A stretch of 64,000 nt of DNA from an uncultured Acetobacteraceae bacterium (GCA_903924985.1 CAIYDT010000171.1:1-64000); one strand, 5' to 3'; counted from the first letter of the stretch, positions 27,201-36,341 are shown. Program-made: numbers and translations. Notes: a model not told the origin generated them from the letters alone.

Positions 27201-27956
27201 TTACACCCGATCGGAAGCGGCCTGGATGACGTCGATCTGCATCGTTCCGATACCGGTTCCCGAGGCCTTGTAGACGGACGAATAGGGTTGCAACACCGCA
27301 TTGGCCCCGGTCGCGGCGAACTGGAACTGCCCGGTCGTGGACACCTCGACGCCGTCGATGAAGAACCGGATGTTCGTGGTGCTCGCGCAATCGATGCGGA
27401 ACACATGGAACGCGCCGGCGGCCAGTGTTATGCCGGTCGAGCCCGTCGTCGCCGTGGTGCCGTCGAAGGTCTGCATGTTGATCAGACCGCTCGCCGAAGC
27501 CTGGAACCGCACATACTCAGCCGCGTTGTCCGGGCCGTCGATCCAGGCGGCTTGCAGCCCGAACACCATTTCCACCAGCGTCGTTGGCAGCACGCTGAAC
27601 GCCAGCCGCGTCTCGAACGACACGTTCTTGGTGACGTCCCAATTCCGCTGATCGTTGGCGTAGAGCGTCGCTTCCTGTTTTTCCGAAGTCGCATCGAGCG
27701 CGAGCGCCACGATGCCCGCCGCGCTGTTCGCGATCACGGCAACGGTCGGCGAGCCTCCGGTTTTGACCGTCTTCTGCACCCAGGGGTAGCCGGTCGCCGG
27801 CGAGCCGGCGGCGGGGATCGAAGAATGCCCGGCGCCGATGAAATCTTCGTCCACGATGCACGGCTGAAACCGCGCGACCGTTTCCCAGGTGTTCTGGTCG
27901 TAAAAGGCGCGCGGATGCCCGCTCGCGTCGTTCAGAGATTTAATAACCGTTGGCAT
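27201..27956 (-). CDS. Phage jelly-roll-like structural protein
   Basis: 251 residues. Strand patterns FETRLAFSVLPTTLVEMVFG, FHVFRIDCASTTNIRFFIDG and VEVSTTGQFQF are reminiscent of LamG/concanavalin-like jelly rolls (the F-IDG turn). No catalytic motif is seen. It is placed just downstream of the capsid region, so a head fibre or decoration protein is possible. Three bases separate it from the next gene. Confidence 0.6.
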   Translation of the reverse strand: MPTVIKSLNDASGHPRAFYDQNTWETVARFQPCIVDEDFIGAGHSSIPAAGSPATGYPWVQKTVKTGGSPTVAVIANSAAGIVALALDATSEKQEATLYANDQRNWDVTKNVSFETRLAFSVLPTTLVEMVFGLQAAWIDGPDNAAEYVRFQASASGLINMQTFDGTTATTGSTGITLAAGAFHVFRIDCASTTNIRFFIDGVEVSTTGQFQFAATGANAVLQPYSSVYKASGTGIGTMQIDVIQAASDRV

Positions 27957-27979
27957 GGTCTCGCCCTTCTCCGCTCAGA

Positions 27980-28462
27980 TCAAACGTAGGACGAAGGATC
28001 GGACGCGCCCTGATAAGACCCGAGGATGAACAGTTCCGCCGCCGTGATATTGGCCGCGTTCGACGCGCTCGTTTGCACGGCGATCGTGTGGAACCCGTTG
28101 ACCAGGTCCAGGCACATCTCCGGCGTGATCTCGAACACGACGATCTTGTCCGCGACGGCCGCGGAAGTCTGGAACGTCGCGGCGGGGGTCTGCACCGCCA
28201 GCGCATCGCTCGTTGCGGTCGCCGCCGTCAGCCAGATCGGCATGACGCCCACCGCCTTCGCATTCGTGCCGTTCACGTCCTGGGCTTGCAGGATCGACAG
28301 GGTAACCTGTGCCGCGTTGCCCTGATTGATATGCACCACGACATACGCCTTCATGGCGTTCAACAGGTCGCGATACGAGCTGGTGCGCCCGCCCGCGTCC
28401 GCCGCCGGAGGCAGCAGGCTGACCGGCGGAATTTGATAAGGCATCGAAAATTGCCGAGCCAT
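27980..28462 (-). CDS. Phage hypothetical protein next to the capsid gene
   Basis: 160 residues starting MARQFSMPYQIPP at the ATG 28460-28462; the upstream open frame is GC-rich shadow. The sequence RDLLNAMKAYVVVHINQGN and IVVFEITPEMCLDLVNGFHT suggests an alternating beta structure. I do not recognise a family. Located directly after the major capsid gene; may decorate the capsid. Confidence 0.6.
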   Translation of the reverse strand: MARQFSMPYQIPPVSLLPPAADAGGRTSSYRDLLNAMKAYVVVHINQGNAAQVTLSILQAQDVNGTNAKAVGVMPIWLTAATATSDALAVQTPAATFQTSAAVADKIVVFEITPEMCLDLVNGFHTIAVQTSASNAANITAAELFILGSYQGASDPSSYV

Positions 28463-28508
28463 CGTCTTAAGTCTCCTGACCGCCCCCCCAAAGCGGCGAA
28501 AACACAAC

Positions 28509-28543
28509 GCCCCGGCCGGAGCCGGAGGCGCGCAAGGCGGGGC
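28509..28543 (-). terminator. Possible terminator or attenuator hairpin after the capsid gene
   Basis: GCCCCG at 28509-28514 pairs with CGGGGC at 28538-28543. The loop contains further GC-rich self-complementary bases (CCGG-CT-CCGG on the minus strand). A short T-rich run (TGTTTT) follows on the minus strand. It lies 36-70 bases downstream of the capsid stop, where abundant capsid messages often end. Confidence 0.3.
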
Positions 28544-28578
28544 ACCTTGCGGATTTGCGTCGAAACGAAAGCCGAGGC

Positions 28579-29943
28579 TCAGCGGGTCGCCAGCGCGACG
28601 AACGGGCTCTTGGTGTTGGTGCCTTTGAACGGGGTCAGCGGCACGGACCACATCGGCTTGCCGTCAACCCGGTAGGTGATGCGGAACACCATCTCGTCAG
28701 TCAGGAACGCGACATGCATGGAAGTCGCCGCCTGAACCCCGTTCTTGTCGACCAGCATGTACTGACTCAGGTCCGCGAGCAGGATGTCGCCCGTAGTTCC
28801 AAGCGTGGCGTTGTATTCCGTCCACACCACCTCCCGGCCATACAGCGTCGAGTAAGGCGTCGCCGACAGCCCGCCGGGCGGCAGGTAGACGACCTGGCCA
28901 CCGGTGCCGACGGACTGGTTCATCGCCATGAGCTGCGGCAGCGTGTCCTGGTTGATGAACCACACCGCGTTCTTCATCGAGCGCGCCCAACAGCGGGACC
29001 ACATGTTGTCGATATTCTCTTTGACGACGGTCTGCGCGGCCTGACCGTTTTGCTTGGGAACCGTGATCAGCGACGGGCTTTTCATGATCCCAAGCGGCAT
29101 GCCGGCGCCCGCCCCCTCGAAGATCGCGTCCTCGGTCATGAACATGACTTCTTCCGAGAAGGCTTGCGAGGCGATCGAGGTCAGCGCGGTCGAATCCTGT
29201 AGCAACTCGTCGGTCGTGTACATCACCGACATCAGCTTTTTCAGGTCGAACTCAATGGTGCGGAACTTCGGCTTGGACGGGGTAACCGACGTGCCCTCGC
29301 CAACCCAGTTGGACGAGACACCACCCCACCGGCTCCCGGTCGCGCGGCTGGTTTCATCCACGCCCGGAATTTTGATCCCGTTCGCGTTGGCGCTGATCGG
29401 CAGCTTGCTCACCCGGCTCAGGATTTCGCCCATGTCGTGCGCGAGCATGAAGATCGCGGCGGCGAAGTCGATCTGCACCAGGAAGCCGCCGCCGGTCGGG
29501 TCCACTTCGCCCGCGCCGGTCGGGGCGCGCACCAGACGCGGGTCGGTCTCGCTGCCCTTGGAGGCGTAATGTTTGAAGATCGATTGGAGTTGCTCGCCAA
29601 ACGACCGGTATTGCGACGCGGCTCGCGGTGTGAAGTCGAGACCCTTCCGGGCGAGGCCGAGGTAATCGTCGAAGCCCTTCAGCTTACCCGGACGCGGGTC
29701 CATCGCGCGGATTTGCGAGATGGTGCGTTGCGAGGGGTTGATCTCCGACACGTCCAGGTCGCCGCCACCGATGGGACGAGCCAGCTTCGCGGCGCGCTGT
29801 TCGGCGCGTTCCAGTTCGCCGATGGTGCGTTCCAGGTCCTCGACCTCGCGTTCCTTGGCGGTGAACGCCGCGGTGCCGGCGAGGGACGGCAGTTGATCCA
29901 CCGCCTCGCCCAGGGCGCGGCGGAGCGACAGAATTGTGCTCAT
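28579..29943 (-). CDS. HK97-family major capsid protein with N-terminal delta domain
   Basis: 454 residues. Residues 1-110 are a helical delta/scaffold-like region (TAKEREVEDLERTIGELERA) removed by the prohead protease in this family. From about 115 the HK97 fold follows: GAGEVDPTGGGFLVQIDF, GSRWGGVSSNWVGEGTSV, FRTIEFDLKKLMSVMYTTDE and EDAIFEGAGAGMPLGIM. The start is the ATG at 29941-29943 with AGGAGACC 7 bases upstream; the open frame begins 7 codons earlier. Confidence 0.92.
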   Translation of the reverse strand: MSTILSLRRALGEAVDQLPSLAGTAAFTAKEREVEDLERTIGELERAEQRAAKLARPIGGGDLDVSEINPSQRTISQIRAMDPRPGKLKGFDDYLGLARKGLDFTPRAASQYRSFGEQLQSIFKHYASKGSETDPRLVRAPTGAGEVDPTGGGFLVQIDFAAAIFMLAHDMGEILSRVSKLPISANANGIKIPGVDETSRATGSRWGGVSSNWVGEGTSVTPSKPKFRTIEFDLKKLMSVMYTTDELLQDSTALTSIASQAFSEEVMFMTEDAIFEGAGAGMPLGIMKSPSLITVPKQNGQAAQTVVKENIDNMWSRCWARSMKNAVWFINQDTLPQLMAMNQSVGTGGQVVYLPPGGLSATPYSTLYGREVVWTEYNATLGTTGDILLADLSQYMLVDKNGVQAATSMHVAFLTDEMVFRITYRVDGKPMWSVPLTPFKGTNTKSPFVALATR

Positions 29944-29967
29944 GGAATTTGGTCTCCTATGCAATGA

Positions 29968-31125
29968 TCAGGCTGGTTTGTGTTTCGCCCGTAACTCGGC
30001 CGCGCGGCGCAACTGAGCCGCTTTTTCCGGGTCAGGATCGGGATTGTCAGGCGGGTCTGAGGCCGGATCGGCGTCCAGCGCGTCCATGACGCCGTCAAGC
30101 AGGCTCAGCGCTTTGGCGTGATGGGTCATGCCTTCGGTCATGAAGGCTTTCGCCGTCGTCAGGGATTTGTGCGCGAGGCGGATCGCATCCTCGTGGGCCA
30201 CTGGCGGGTCATCGTCCCCGGGATCGCCAGCATCCTTTTTGCGCCCAACCAGACGACGCAGTGCCGCCAGCAGCTTTTGGTCCGTGTCGGGCGGGTCCGC
30301 CTTGCCGCCGTGGATCGAGCATTCCGACGGATCGGTCATGCCGCATTCGTCATCCGGGCCACGGCCGCACGTGCCGAGGCTCGCGCCCTCGGCGGGCGGA
30401 TCGTCGTCATCGGCGCCATCGGCTCGGGGTGTCGCGGAAGCATGCCCCGAACGAGCGCGGGGAGATCGTGCCATGTTTGGTTCCTTTGCAGCTTTTCGCA
30501 GGCGTTCCAGTTCGAGGCGCGGCAAAATCACCTTGCCGCCGCTGTCGAGCGTTCGTTCCGCCCAGTCCATCAACGGACGCGTATCGATCCCTTTCCGCCG
30601 CGCCTCGGCCAGTGCGTTGGGGTTCGCGGGTACTGGGCAGACGCTGATTTCCAGGAGGGTTTGTTCGAGGAAGTCGATGCCGTGGCCGCGCTCCGGATCG
30701 TTATCCGCGAAACTGTATTTGGTCGGCATGAAGCCGACGCTCACCGCGCGGATGAATTTTCCCAGCACCAGACGATAGATCGTGTCCGCGAACAGATAGG
30801 TCTCGGGCGGGGCGAAGGTGATGTCACCAGCGAGGCGGGTGCCTTCGACCGCGACGTTGCTGGCGCCCCCGATCGGAGGCGCGGAACTGTCGTGCGCCCA
30901 AAGCGCCACCGGGTTGCGTTCGAAGTCGGAAAGGTCCCAGCCGGCGGCATCGATCGTGTCGCCCATGCGATCGACCGAGTTGTCGGAGAAGATGAACCGG
31001 AGCGTCCGGTCCGCGCCTTCGACAAACACTGGCGGTTCGGTGTTGACACGGAACACGCCGCCGGACGGCTTGCGTTTCGCCTTCAGGTCTTTTCGAAATT
31101 GATCCGCGCTTATCAGCGTGGTCAT
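29968..31125 (-). CDS. HK97-family prohead protease with long C-terminal scaffold-like extension
   Basis: 385 residues. The protease domain covers about 1-190, with TLRFIFSDNSVDRMGDTID, the catalytic His in NPVALWAHDSS and the catalytic Ser in LLEISVCPVPANPNAL. The rest (about 215-385) is acidic, Asp/Pro/Lys-rich and ends in a helical KAAQLRRAAELRAKHKPA tail, longer than typical. The extension may act as a scaffold. The gene lies between terminase and capsid genes in the usual order. Confidence 0.9.
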   Translation of the reverse strand: MTTLISADQFRKDLKAKRKPSGGVFRVNTEPPVFVEGADRTLRFIFSDNSVDRMGDTIDAAGWDLSDFERNPVALWAHDSSAPPIGGASNVAVEGTRLAGDITFAPPETYLFADTIYRLVLGKFIRAVSVGFMPTKYSFADNDPERGHGIDFLEQTLLEISVCPVPANPNALAEARRKGIDTRPLMDWAERTLDSGGKVILPRLELERLRKAAKEPNMARSPRARSGHASATPRADGADDDDPPAEGASLGTCGRGPDDECGMTDPSECSIHGGKADPPDTDQKLLAALRRLVGRKKDAGDPGDDDPPVAHEDAIRLAHKSLTTAKAFMTEGMTHHAKALSLLDGVMDALDADPASDPPDNPDPDPEKAAQLRRAAELRAKHKPA

Positions 31126-31131
31126 GAAGTT

Positions 31132-32856
31132 TCAGCCTCCAACAATGAGCAGGCCTCTCCCGTCGGCGTAGATGCCGGGTGCTTCAGCCATGGACCGGCC
31201 AACCGCCATGATCAGCGCGACGATCGGGTCAATGCGTTCGATGGACCGTTCCTTGTCCGGCTTTTGGTTGCCCGCCGGATCGGTGCGCACGGTGACGTTC
31301 GAGGCACACCAGTCGGAAACCGGATCGCCGCCGTGCTGGAGTTCGCACGCCAACAGCCTGCGGATGAATTCGGCCGAGGCGGGTCCCATGCTCAAAAATC
31401 CCTGGCCGAATTCGATCAATGTCATGCCCTCATCGGCGAGGTTTCTGACGATCTCTCCGGCAAACGTGCGGTCGAACGCCAGTTCCTGGATGTCGTAAAC
31501 AGCCGCGAGCCGCAGGATTTCCGCCTCGACGAACTTGAAATCAGTCGTGTTGCCTTCGGTCGCGATCAGATGTCCTTGATCCCGCCAGACCGTGTACGGC
31601 GCACGGTCGCGGCGCGAGCGTTCCTCAATGTCGTCCTCGGGGCACCAATGCCGCCAGAGGACCTTCCAACGTTCGCCGTCGGATACCGGTGGAAACAGCA
31701 GCGCCAGCGAGGACAGATCATTCACCCTGGCCAGATCGAGCGCCGCGATGCAGCGCCGACCCTTCAACGAGTCCGCATCGATCTCATCCGCGCCCTTGGC
31801 CCAGACCTCCATCGGGATCCAGCGAACGAGTTGCTGCGTCCATTGATTGAGCCGCAGCCGCCTTATCGCGTTCTGGCGCGACGGCATGGACTGCGCGAGC
31901 GCCACCTCGGCCCGGAGGTCCTCGATTTTCAGTACCGAGCCGAGCGAAGGATTCGCCTTGCGCCAGGCCAGTTCGTCCTGCCAGTCGTCCTTTTCGTCGA
32001 TCGTGGCCACGTAGGCGAACCACCGATCAGCGACGATTTCGGGAATGACGCCCTCAAGTACCTTTGTCGAGAAATCCCAGTGCTGGTAGCAAACCGATTG
32101 CCGGTTCACGCCCGCCGTCGTCGTTTCGTACATCAACGGCTGCAACCGCGCACCCATGCCGGTGTCGAGCTTTTCAATCACGCCGGCGTCGGGATGCTCG
32201 TGCAACTCGTCCACCAGCGCGACGAACACGTTCAGCCCGTCCATCCGCGAGGAGTCGGACGATAATGGCCGGAACCAGGACGCCGTCGAAAGCACCGCCA
32301 GGTTGTTGGTCGACTTGTAGATACGCCGCCGCAACGCCGGCGATCCGGCCCGCATCCGCTCCGCTTCCGAGAAAACGATGCGCGCCTGTTCCTTCGTCGT
32401 CGCGGCGGAATAAATCTCCGCGCCGGGCTCGTTTTCGTCGATCAGGGCTTTCAGACCGATCCCTGCCTCGATCGTCGATTTGCCGTTCTTCCGCGCCGTC
32501 GAGACGAAGGCGGTGCGGAAGCGCCGGATTTCGATGCCCACACTATCGAGCCTGATCTTCCAACCGAAGATCGAGCCGACGACAAATTCTTCCCAGTCCA
32601 GCAGTTCGAACGGCTGGCCCGCAAGCTGGCCCTTGGAATGCCGCAGCACCGCCGGGAAGAAATCCAATGCACGCTGTGCGGCCGCGCGGTCCCAGCGGAG
32701 GCCTCGGTCCGGACCCTCCACCAGGTCGCGCAGATGCCGCTCGCAGGCGAGTCGGACCAACCGCCCGGTGACGAGCCTGTTTTCCACGACAGCGGTTGCA
32801 TAGGCTTCGACCGGGTCGGATGGTGGCTTCCGAGTGCCCTGCTTACGTCCGGCCAC
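31132..32856 (-). CDS. Phage terminase large subunit
   Basis: 574 residues. ATPase part: RTAFVSTARKNGKSTIEAGI (Walker A-like) and LNVFVALVDELHEHPDA (Walker B). Nuclease part: CIAALDLARVNDLSSLALLF with the metal-binding Asp, ELAFDRTFAGEIVRNLADEG and PDKERSIERIDPIVALIMA. This motor packages DNA through the portal and cuts it. The start overlaps the small subunit's end by 14 bases. The portal gene is not next to it but about 10 kb away. Confidence 0.93.
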   Translation of the reverse strand: MAGRKQGTRKPPSDPVEAYATAVVENRLVTGRLVRLACERHLRDLVEGPDRGLRWDRAAAQRALDFFPAVLRHSKGQLAGQPFELLDWEEFVVGSIFGWKIRLDSVGIEIRRFRTAFVSTARKNGKSTIEAGIGLKALIDENEPGAEIYSAATTKEQARIVFSEAERMRAGSPALRRRIYKSTNNLAVLSTASWFRPLSSDSSRMDGLNVFVALVDELHEHPDAGVIEKLDTGMGARLQPLMYETTTAGVNRQSVCYQHWDFSTKVLEGVIPEIVADRWFAYVATIDEKDDWQDELAWRKANPSLGSVLKIEDLRAEVALAQSMPSRQNAIRRLRLNQWTQQLVRWIPMEVWAKGADEIDADSLKGRRCIAALDLARVNDLSSLALLFPPVSDGERWKVLWRHWCPEDDIEERSRRDRAPYTVWRDQGHLIATEGNTTDFKFVEAEILRLAAVYDIQELAFDRTFAGEIVRNLADEGMTLIEFGQGFLSMGPASAEFIRRLLACELQHGGDPVSDWCASNVTVRTDPAGNQKPDKERSIERIDPIVALIMAVGRSMAEAPGIYADGRGLLIVGG

Positions 32857-33313
32857 TCAGGAAATCTTCGGCGGGATCGTAATTGCTCGCGGCGTCCCCG
32901 GCCCTGATCCGCGACCGCGACGAACCCGACAGGCCGAGTTGTTCCGACATCTGCCGCACCTGATCCAGTGCCTTGTTCGACGCCGCGAGATAGGGCGAAT
33001 ACATCGGATAGCCGTTCGGCGACTTGACGATGAGGCCCGTCACCTTGAGCTGCCGCTCGCATTCCAGCCAGCGCGACCAGGCCATGCAATAACCGGCGAC
33101 TACCGCGCGATCGAGGTTCGTGATGAGTCCGACATCCGCAAGCAACGGCGTCACGCGCCGCCATTCGGCCAGAGCGTGCTCATCCCGTTCCAGCAGGTCC
33201 GGCGGCTCCGGGATGGCAACCTCCGGCTTTGCCTCCTGCTTGTTGAGCGGGCGCCGTCCCGGGTTGCCGGTCACCAGTTTCAGGACCGTCGCCTTCGGCT
33301 TAGCGCCCTTCAT
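32843..33313 (-). CDS. Phage terminase small subunit, P27 family
   Basis: 156 residues beginning MKGAKPKATVLKLVTGNPG, the P27-family start, then EWRRVTPLLADVGLITNLDRA. It recognises packaging sites and regulates the large subunit. It overlaps the ParB-like gene's end by 14 bases and the large subunit's start by 14 bases, so all three are probably coupled. Confidence 0.9.
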   Translation of the reverse strand: MKGAKPKATVLKLVTGNPGRRPLNKQEAKPEVAIPEPPDLLERDEHALAEWRRVTPLLADVGLITNLDRAVVAGYCMAWSRWLECERQLKVTGLIVKSPNGYPMYSPYLAASNKALDQVRQMSEQLGLSGSSRSRIRAGDAASNYDPAEDFLSGRT

Positions 33314-34067
33314 GTTCGCTCTCCGCTTGTTCGGCTTCCTTCGCGGCCAGCGCCCCGCCCGCCATCTCGGCCATCAGCCGCAGCGCGACGGCTGTATTGT
33401 GCACGCCGGTCGTGTGTTTCACCGCCAGCAGCGTGTCGAAGAACAAAGCGAAACCGGCATAATCGCCGACCAGCCGCGCACCGGCTGCTTTCGATTTCGC
33501 GATCTTGTCCAGCCAGCCGTTGAACACCGCGGCATCGCCGGGCAGGAACGAAATGGTCAGTTCCTCGTAGAACGGCGCCTCGACCCTCAATACCGACGTG
33601 TCCAGGTCCTCGACCTTGAACGCATCGTCGGTCAGGCCCGAATATTCCTTCCAGCCGAAGTCCAGCTCATCGTAGAGCGATTTCAGGATGTTCGGATCGT
33701 CTTTTCCGACGATCGCGTTATGGCTCAGTTGCAGCGCCACGAATTGCTCGCGCGAAAGCGACGTCGTGACCTCGATCGCATCGCCCTCGGTCAGCCCCGC
33801 TTTCATCGCCGCCTGGATGCGATGGTTTCCCGAAACGACCTGCAATTCCCCATCCACGCGATGCACCAACGGAAAACTGGTCAGGCATCCGTCGCGTTTG
33901 ATGTTGGCGACCAGAAGGTTGAACTGCGGTCCCGACATATAGCGCGCGTTGCGTTCAAGCAGCTTTAGCTCGCCGAACTTTACCCTGACCACCCGTGTTT
34001 CCAGCGAAGCGGGCGTACCACTCCCGATAGATTTCGCCTGGGTTTTGTTCTCGGATTTTGCTGGCAT
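33300..34067 (-). CDS. ParB/sulfiredoxin-like nuclease domain protein
   Basis: 255 residues. The ParB N-terminal-like fold is visible as LKLLERNARYMSGPQFNLLV, LTSFPLVHRVDGELQVVSGN and HRIQAAMKAGL (the GNHR box of ParB-like enzymes). It overlaps the upstream gene by 113 bases; the ATG at 34067 has CAGGAAAA before it and a GTG at 33992 is an alternative. In phages such proteins accompany DNA-modification enzymes; their activity is probably ATPase/nuclease-like, not partitioning. Coupled with the terminase small subunit downstream and a Mom/methyltransferase-like gene upstream. Confidence 0.8.
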   Translation of the reverse strand: MPAKSENKTQAKSIGSGTPASLETRVVRVKFGELKLLERNARYMSGPQFNLLVANIKRDGCLTSFPLVHRVDGELQVVSGNHRIQAAMKAGLTEGDAIEVTTSLSREQFVALQLSHNAIVGKDDPNILKSLYDELDFGWKEYSGLTDDAFKVEDLDTSVLRVEAPFYEELTISFLPGDAAVFNGWLDKIAKSKAAGARLVGDYAGFALFFDTLLAVKHTTGVHNTAVALRLMAEMAGGALAAKEAEQAESEHEGR

Positions 34068-35283
34068 AACTCAGTTTTCCTGGGCTTCGGCCGACGAGGT
34101 CGAAAATCCCGCGATATTTCATCGAGACCGGCTTGCCGGTGAAGGCGGTTGTCGTCACCAGGGCGATCCGCCGCACCAGCTTGACCTCCAACCGGCGAAT
34201 GACGGTCGCCGATGTTGCGAGCATCGCGATCAGTTTCGACACCCGGCTTTTCGGCGACAGCGCGAAGTCCGACAGGAGGTAGATTTGCTCCCCGCCAAAT
34301 TTGTCGCGCGCGTAGATGAAACCTCCCGCCAGACACCCGTCGATCAGCACCAGGAAATTCGCGAGACCGGAAACGTGCGCGATGCCCTTGGCGAGATAGA
34401 TGTCCTTCAGAAAATTCATCATCCCCGAGTTGGCCGCGATGATCTCGACCTTGGACTCAGCGGTCAGCGCCGCCGGATTGAGCGGCGCGTAACGAAATTC
34501 CTCCGCGCGGTGCGTCGCGCGCCGAACCGAGCCGACCGCCCGATCGGCGAAGGTATAGACCGGCTTGTTCGACTGGCTTCGGTAGACGGTGACAGGCTCG
34601 TGATGGTCCAGGACGTGATCGGTCAGCACGCAATAGCGCACGCCCATGGCGTCCAGTTCGTCGATCCAGTCTTCGATCTTCGCCGGGTCCCAGAGGTCGT
34701 AGGAAGGCCGCTCCCACTCGGTGCTGTCGTCCACGAACCTGTAGAGCCGCTCGTAGCCGTTCTTGTAGGTCGGCGGGAATGCCGCCACGCCGCCGCCGGT
34801 CTCGGCCGCGCGCCGTGCTTGCTCGCGGAAGTCGCCGGCATGGAAGGCCGCGATCCGGAGTCCGCTCAGAAACCCGTCCAGCCGCGTCATCACCGGCCCA
34901 TGGAAGTCCGCGAACCGCTCCTGATAGTGCGCGAAATGCGCCTGGGCGAAGGCGTTGGAGCCTTTGTATTTCGCCATTTCCAGGGCGACCTCGACGGCGC
35001 CGACGCGAGCTTTGAAGGACTGTCCGCGCATCAGATCCTCGACGAAAGCGAGCCGCCCTTTGAAGGCCAGCGGGAACTCGGTTCCGGTCGCCAGCGCGCC
35101 CAGCGAACAGGTCAGCAGCGACACGTCGTTGGAATGCACGCGGACCGAGGGATGCACATCGCGCACCGCCCGGTCGAAGCGAAACGACCCCGAGCAGCCG
35201 ACAAAGACGTTACGCCATTCGCTAAACGGCACCGCCCGCGTGATCTGTTCCACCGCGGGCATCGGGACCGCGCCGACGAACAC
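33955..35283 (-). CDS. Putative DNA-modification protein (methyltransferase-like N-terminus, Mom/GNAT-like C-terminus)
   Basis: 442 residues. VFVGCSGSFRFDRAV near residue 27 and VRVHSNDVSLLTCSLGAL near 48 resemble the SAM-binding motifs of phage antirestriction adenine methyltransferases. No DPPY/NPPY catalytic motif is evident. Residues 300-430 (GGFIYARDKFGGEQIYLLSD, SRVSKLIAMLATS, FTGKPVSMKYRGIFDL) have the layout of a GNAT fold and recall Mu Mom-like acyltransferases. The GTG at 35281-35283 with GGGAG 7 bases upstream is the likely start. A neighbouring ParB-like gene is the known company of Mom-type systems. A base hypermodification that protects phage DNA from restriction is inferred, not demonstrated. 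Confidence 0.55.
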   Translation of the reverse strand: MFVGAVPMPAVEQITRAVPFSEWRNVFVGCSGSFRFDRAVRDVHPSVRVHSNDVSLLTCSLGALATGTEFPLAFKGRLAFVEDLMRGQSFKARVGAVEVALEMAKYKGSNAFAQAHFAHYQERFADFHGPVMTRLDGFLSGLRIAAFHAGDFREQARRAAETGGGVAAFPPTYKNGYERLYRFVDDSTEWERPSYDLWDPAKIEDWIDELDAMGVRYCVLTDHVLDHHEPVTVYRSQSNKPVYTFADRAVGSVRRATHRAEEFRYAPLNPAALTAESKVEIIAANSGMMNFLKDIYLAKGIAHVSGLANFLVLIDGCLAGGFIYARDKFGGEQIYLLSDFALSPKSRVSKLIAMLATSATVIRRLEVKLVRRIALVTTTAFTGKPVSMKYRGIFDLVGRSPGKLSYASKIREQNPGEIYREWYARFAGNTGGQGKVRRAKAA

Positions 35284-35434
35284 CGGTCAGCTCCCGGGAT
35301 GAACCGCGAAGGCCGCACGGTTTCCCGTACGGCCCGGCGCGGCCCAAAGGGTGCGCATGTTTCCTACCACAGAAACGCCGTTATAATAAACGCGCAGCAG
35401 TGCCATGTAAAGGGCGCGATGTCGGACGCTATTT

Positions 35435-35495
35435 TGTAGCATTCGAAAGTCCTTCGATATATACTAGCAAGTTGCTACATCCTACCATTGAGGAG
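35435..35495 (+). promoter_or_regulatory. Inverted repeats and CCTACCA leader before the DUF488 gene
   Basis: TGTAGCA at 35435-35441 is matched by TGCTACA at 35473-35479, and a tighter dyad TAGCAAGTTGCTA lies at 35465-35477. CCTACCATTGAGGAG follows at 35481-35495, a variant of the leader seen before the DUF932 and ParB genes. The dyads may be an operator overlapping the promoter of the plus-strand block. Confidence 0.4.
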
Positions 35496-35531
35496 CGTCC
35501 GCGAGCGCGCCGCATAGATTACGGAGACCAC

Positions 35532-36119
35532 ATGAAAACCGCGTCCTGGTTCACAACCCTGCCCGACGATCACGTCAGGATTGGCATTTCCCGCGGTGCG
35601 CCGCGGCGAATGGCGGCGGGCTACAAGCTTTACAAGACCCTGGCTCCCGGGCCGTGGTTCAACAGCGTCGGGATCGACGAGTATTATTCCCGTTATCGTA
35701 CCGAAATCCTCGGCCCGCTCGACCCTCGCAAGGTCCGCGACGATCTCGACCGGCTCTCCGCCGGGCGCACGCCTGTCCTGCTCTGCTACGAGCGGCCGGG
35801 CGGCGCCGACTGGTGTCACCGGGCCATGACCGCCGAGTGGCTGGCCGAGGCTCTGGGCGTCGCCGTCCCCGAGTTCGGATACGAGACCCGAGCCCAGGGC
35901 GAACACCCGCTCATGCCCCCTCAGCTTCGTCGCGAGATCGTCCTTTCCGGCGTCCCCGATGTCACACCCTATGTCGGCCGGACCGCGATCATTGACGGCG
36001 AGCTCCACACCGTTGCCAGCGCTGACCCTCAAAGGCCCGGCATGGCGATAGTCACCACCGGCGGGAGCTCGTTCTCGACCACGATCGACACAATCCGGCG
36101 TCACTTCAACCAGGCCTGA
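35532..36119 (+). CDS. DUF488-family protein
   Basis: 195 residues from the ATG at 35532, which has GGAG 6 bases upstream; the frame is open from 35400 but the leader part carries regulatory repeats. TASWFTTLPDDHVRIGIS, FNSVGIDEYYSRYRTEIL and VLLCYERPGGADWCHRAMTA with the Cys-X-His-type site are DUF488 features. The family's activity is unknown. The C-terminal 60 residues look like a small beta domain (VGRTAIIDGELHTVASA). It is first in the plus-strand block divergent from the packaging genes. Confidence 0.75.
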   Translation: MKTASWFTTLPDDHVRIGISRGAPRRMAAGYKLYKTLAPGPWFNSVGIDEYYSRYRTEILGPLDPRKVRDDLDRLSAGRTPVLLCYERPGGADWCHRAMTAEWLAEALGVAVPEFGYETRAQGEHPLMPPQLRREIVLSGVPDVTPYVGRTAIIDGELHTVASADPQRPGMAIVTTGGSSFSTTIDTIRRHFNQA

Positions 36120-36285
36120 CCGCGACCGCCGGCAGCACCGCGAAGCGAAGCCTCGCACGTCCGGCGCGTTCCGCGACGGAGCGGTTACGGGAACTGCACC
36201 CGCCCGGCGAGAGGACCTCGCCGATGAACTGATTCTCACCGCATGTCGAAGTAAATACAGAGCGTGACTTGCGCTTTTCTGTTGT

Positions 36286-36335
36286 TGCGTAAGTGTAATC
36301 GTAGTATAAAGTCCTTGCTATCCCTACCACAGGAG
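36286..36335 (+). promoter_or_regulatory. Repeated promoter-like element and CCCTACCACAGGAG leader (copy 1)
   Basis: TGCGTAAGTGTAAT at 36286-36299 followed by GTAGTATA at 36301-36308, then CCCTACCACAGGAG at 36322-36335, 6 bases before the ATG of the DUF932 gene. A near-identical arrangement stands before the gene at 37413. TATA-like bases sit where a -10 box would be, so this is probably a phage early promoter; the AGGAG is the ribosome site. Confidence 0.6.
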
Positions 36336-36341
36336 CAAACC

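Noticed and set aside
30118-32265. 715-codon plus-strand frame opposite terminase and protease
   Set aside because: It is an antisense shadow in GC-rich coding DNA; the minus-strand products have clear catalytic motifs.
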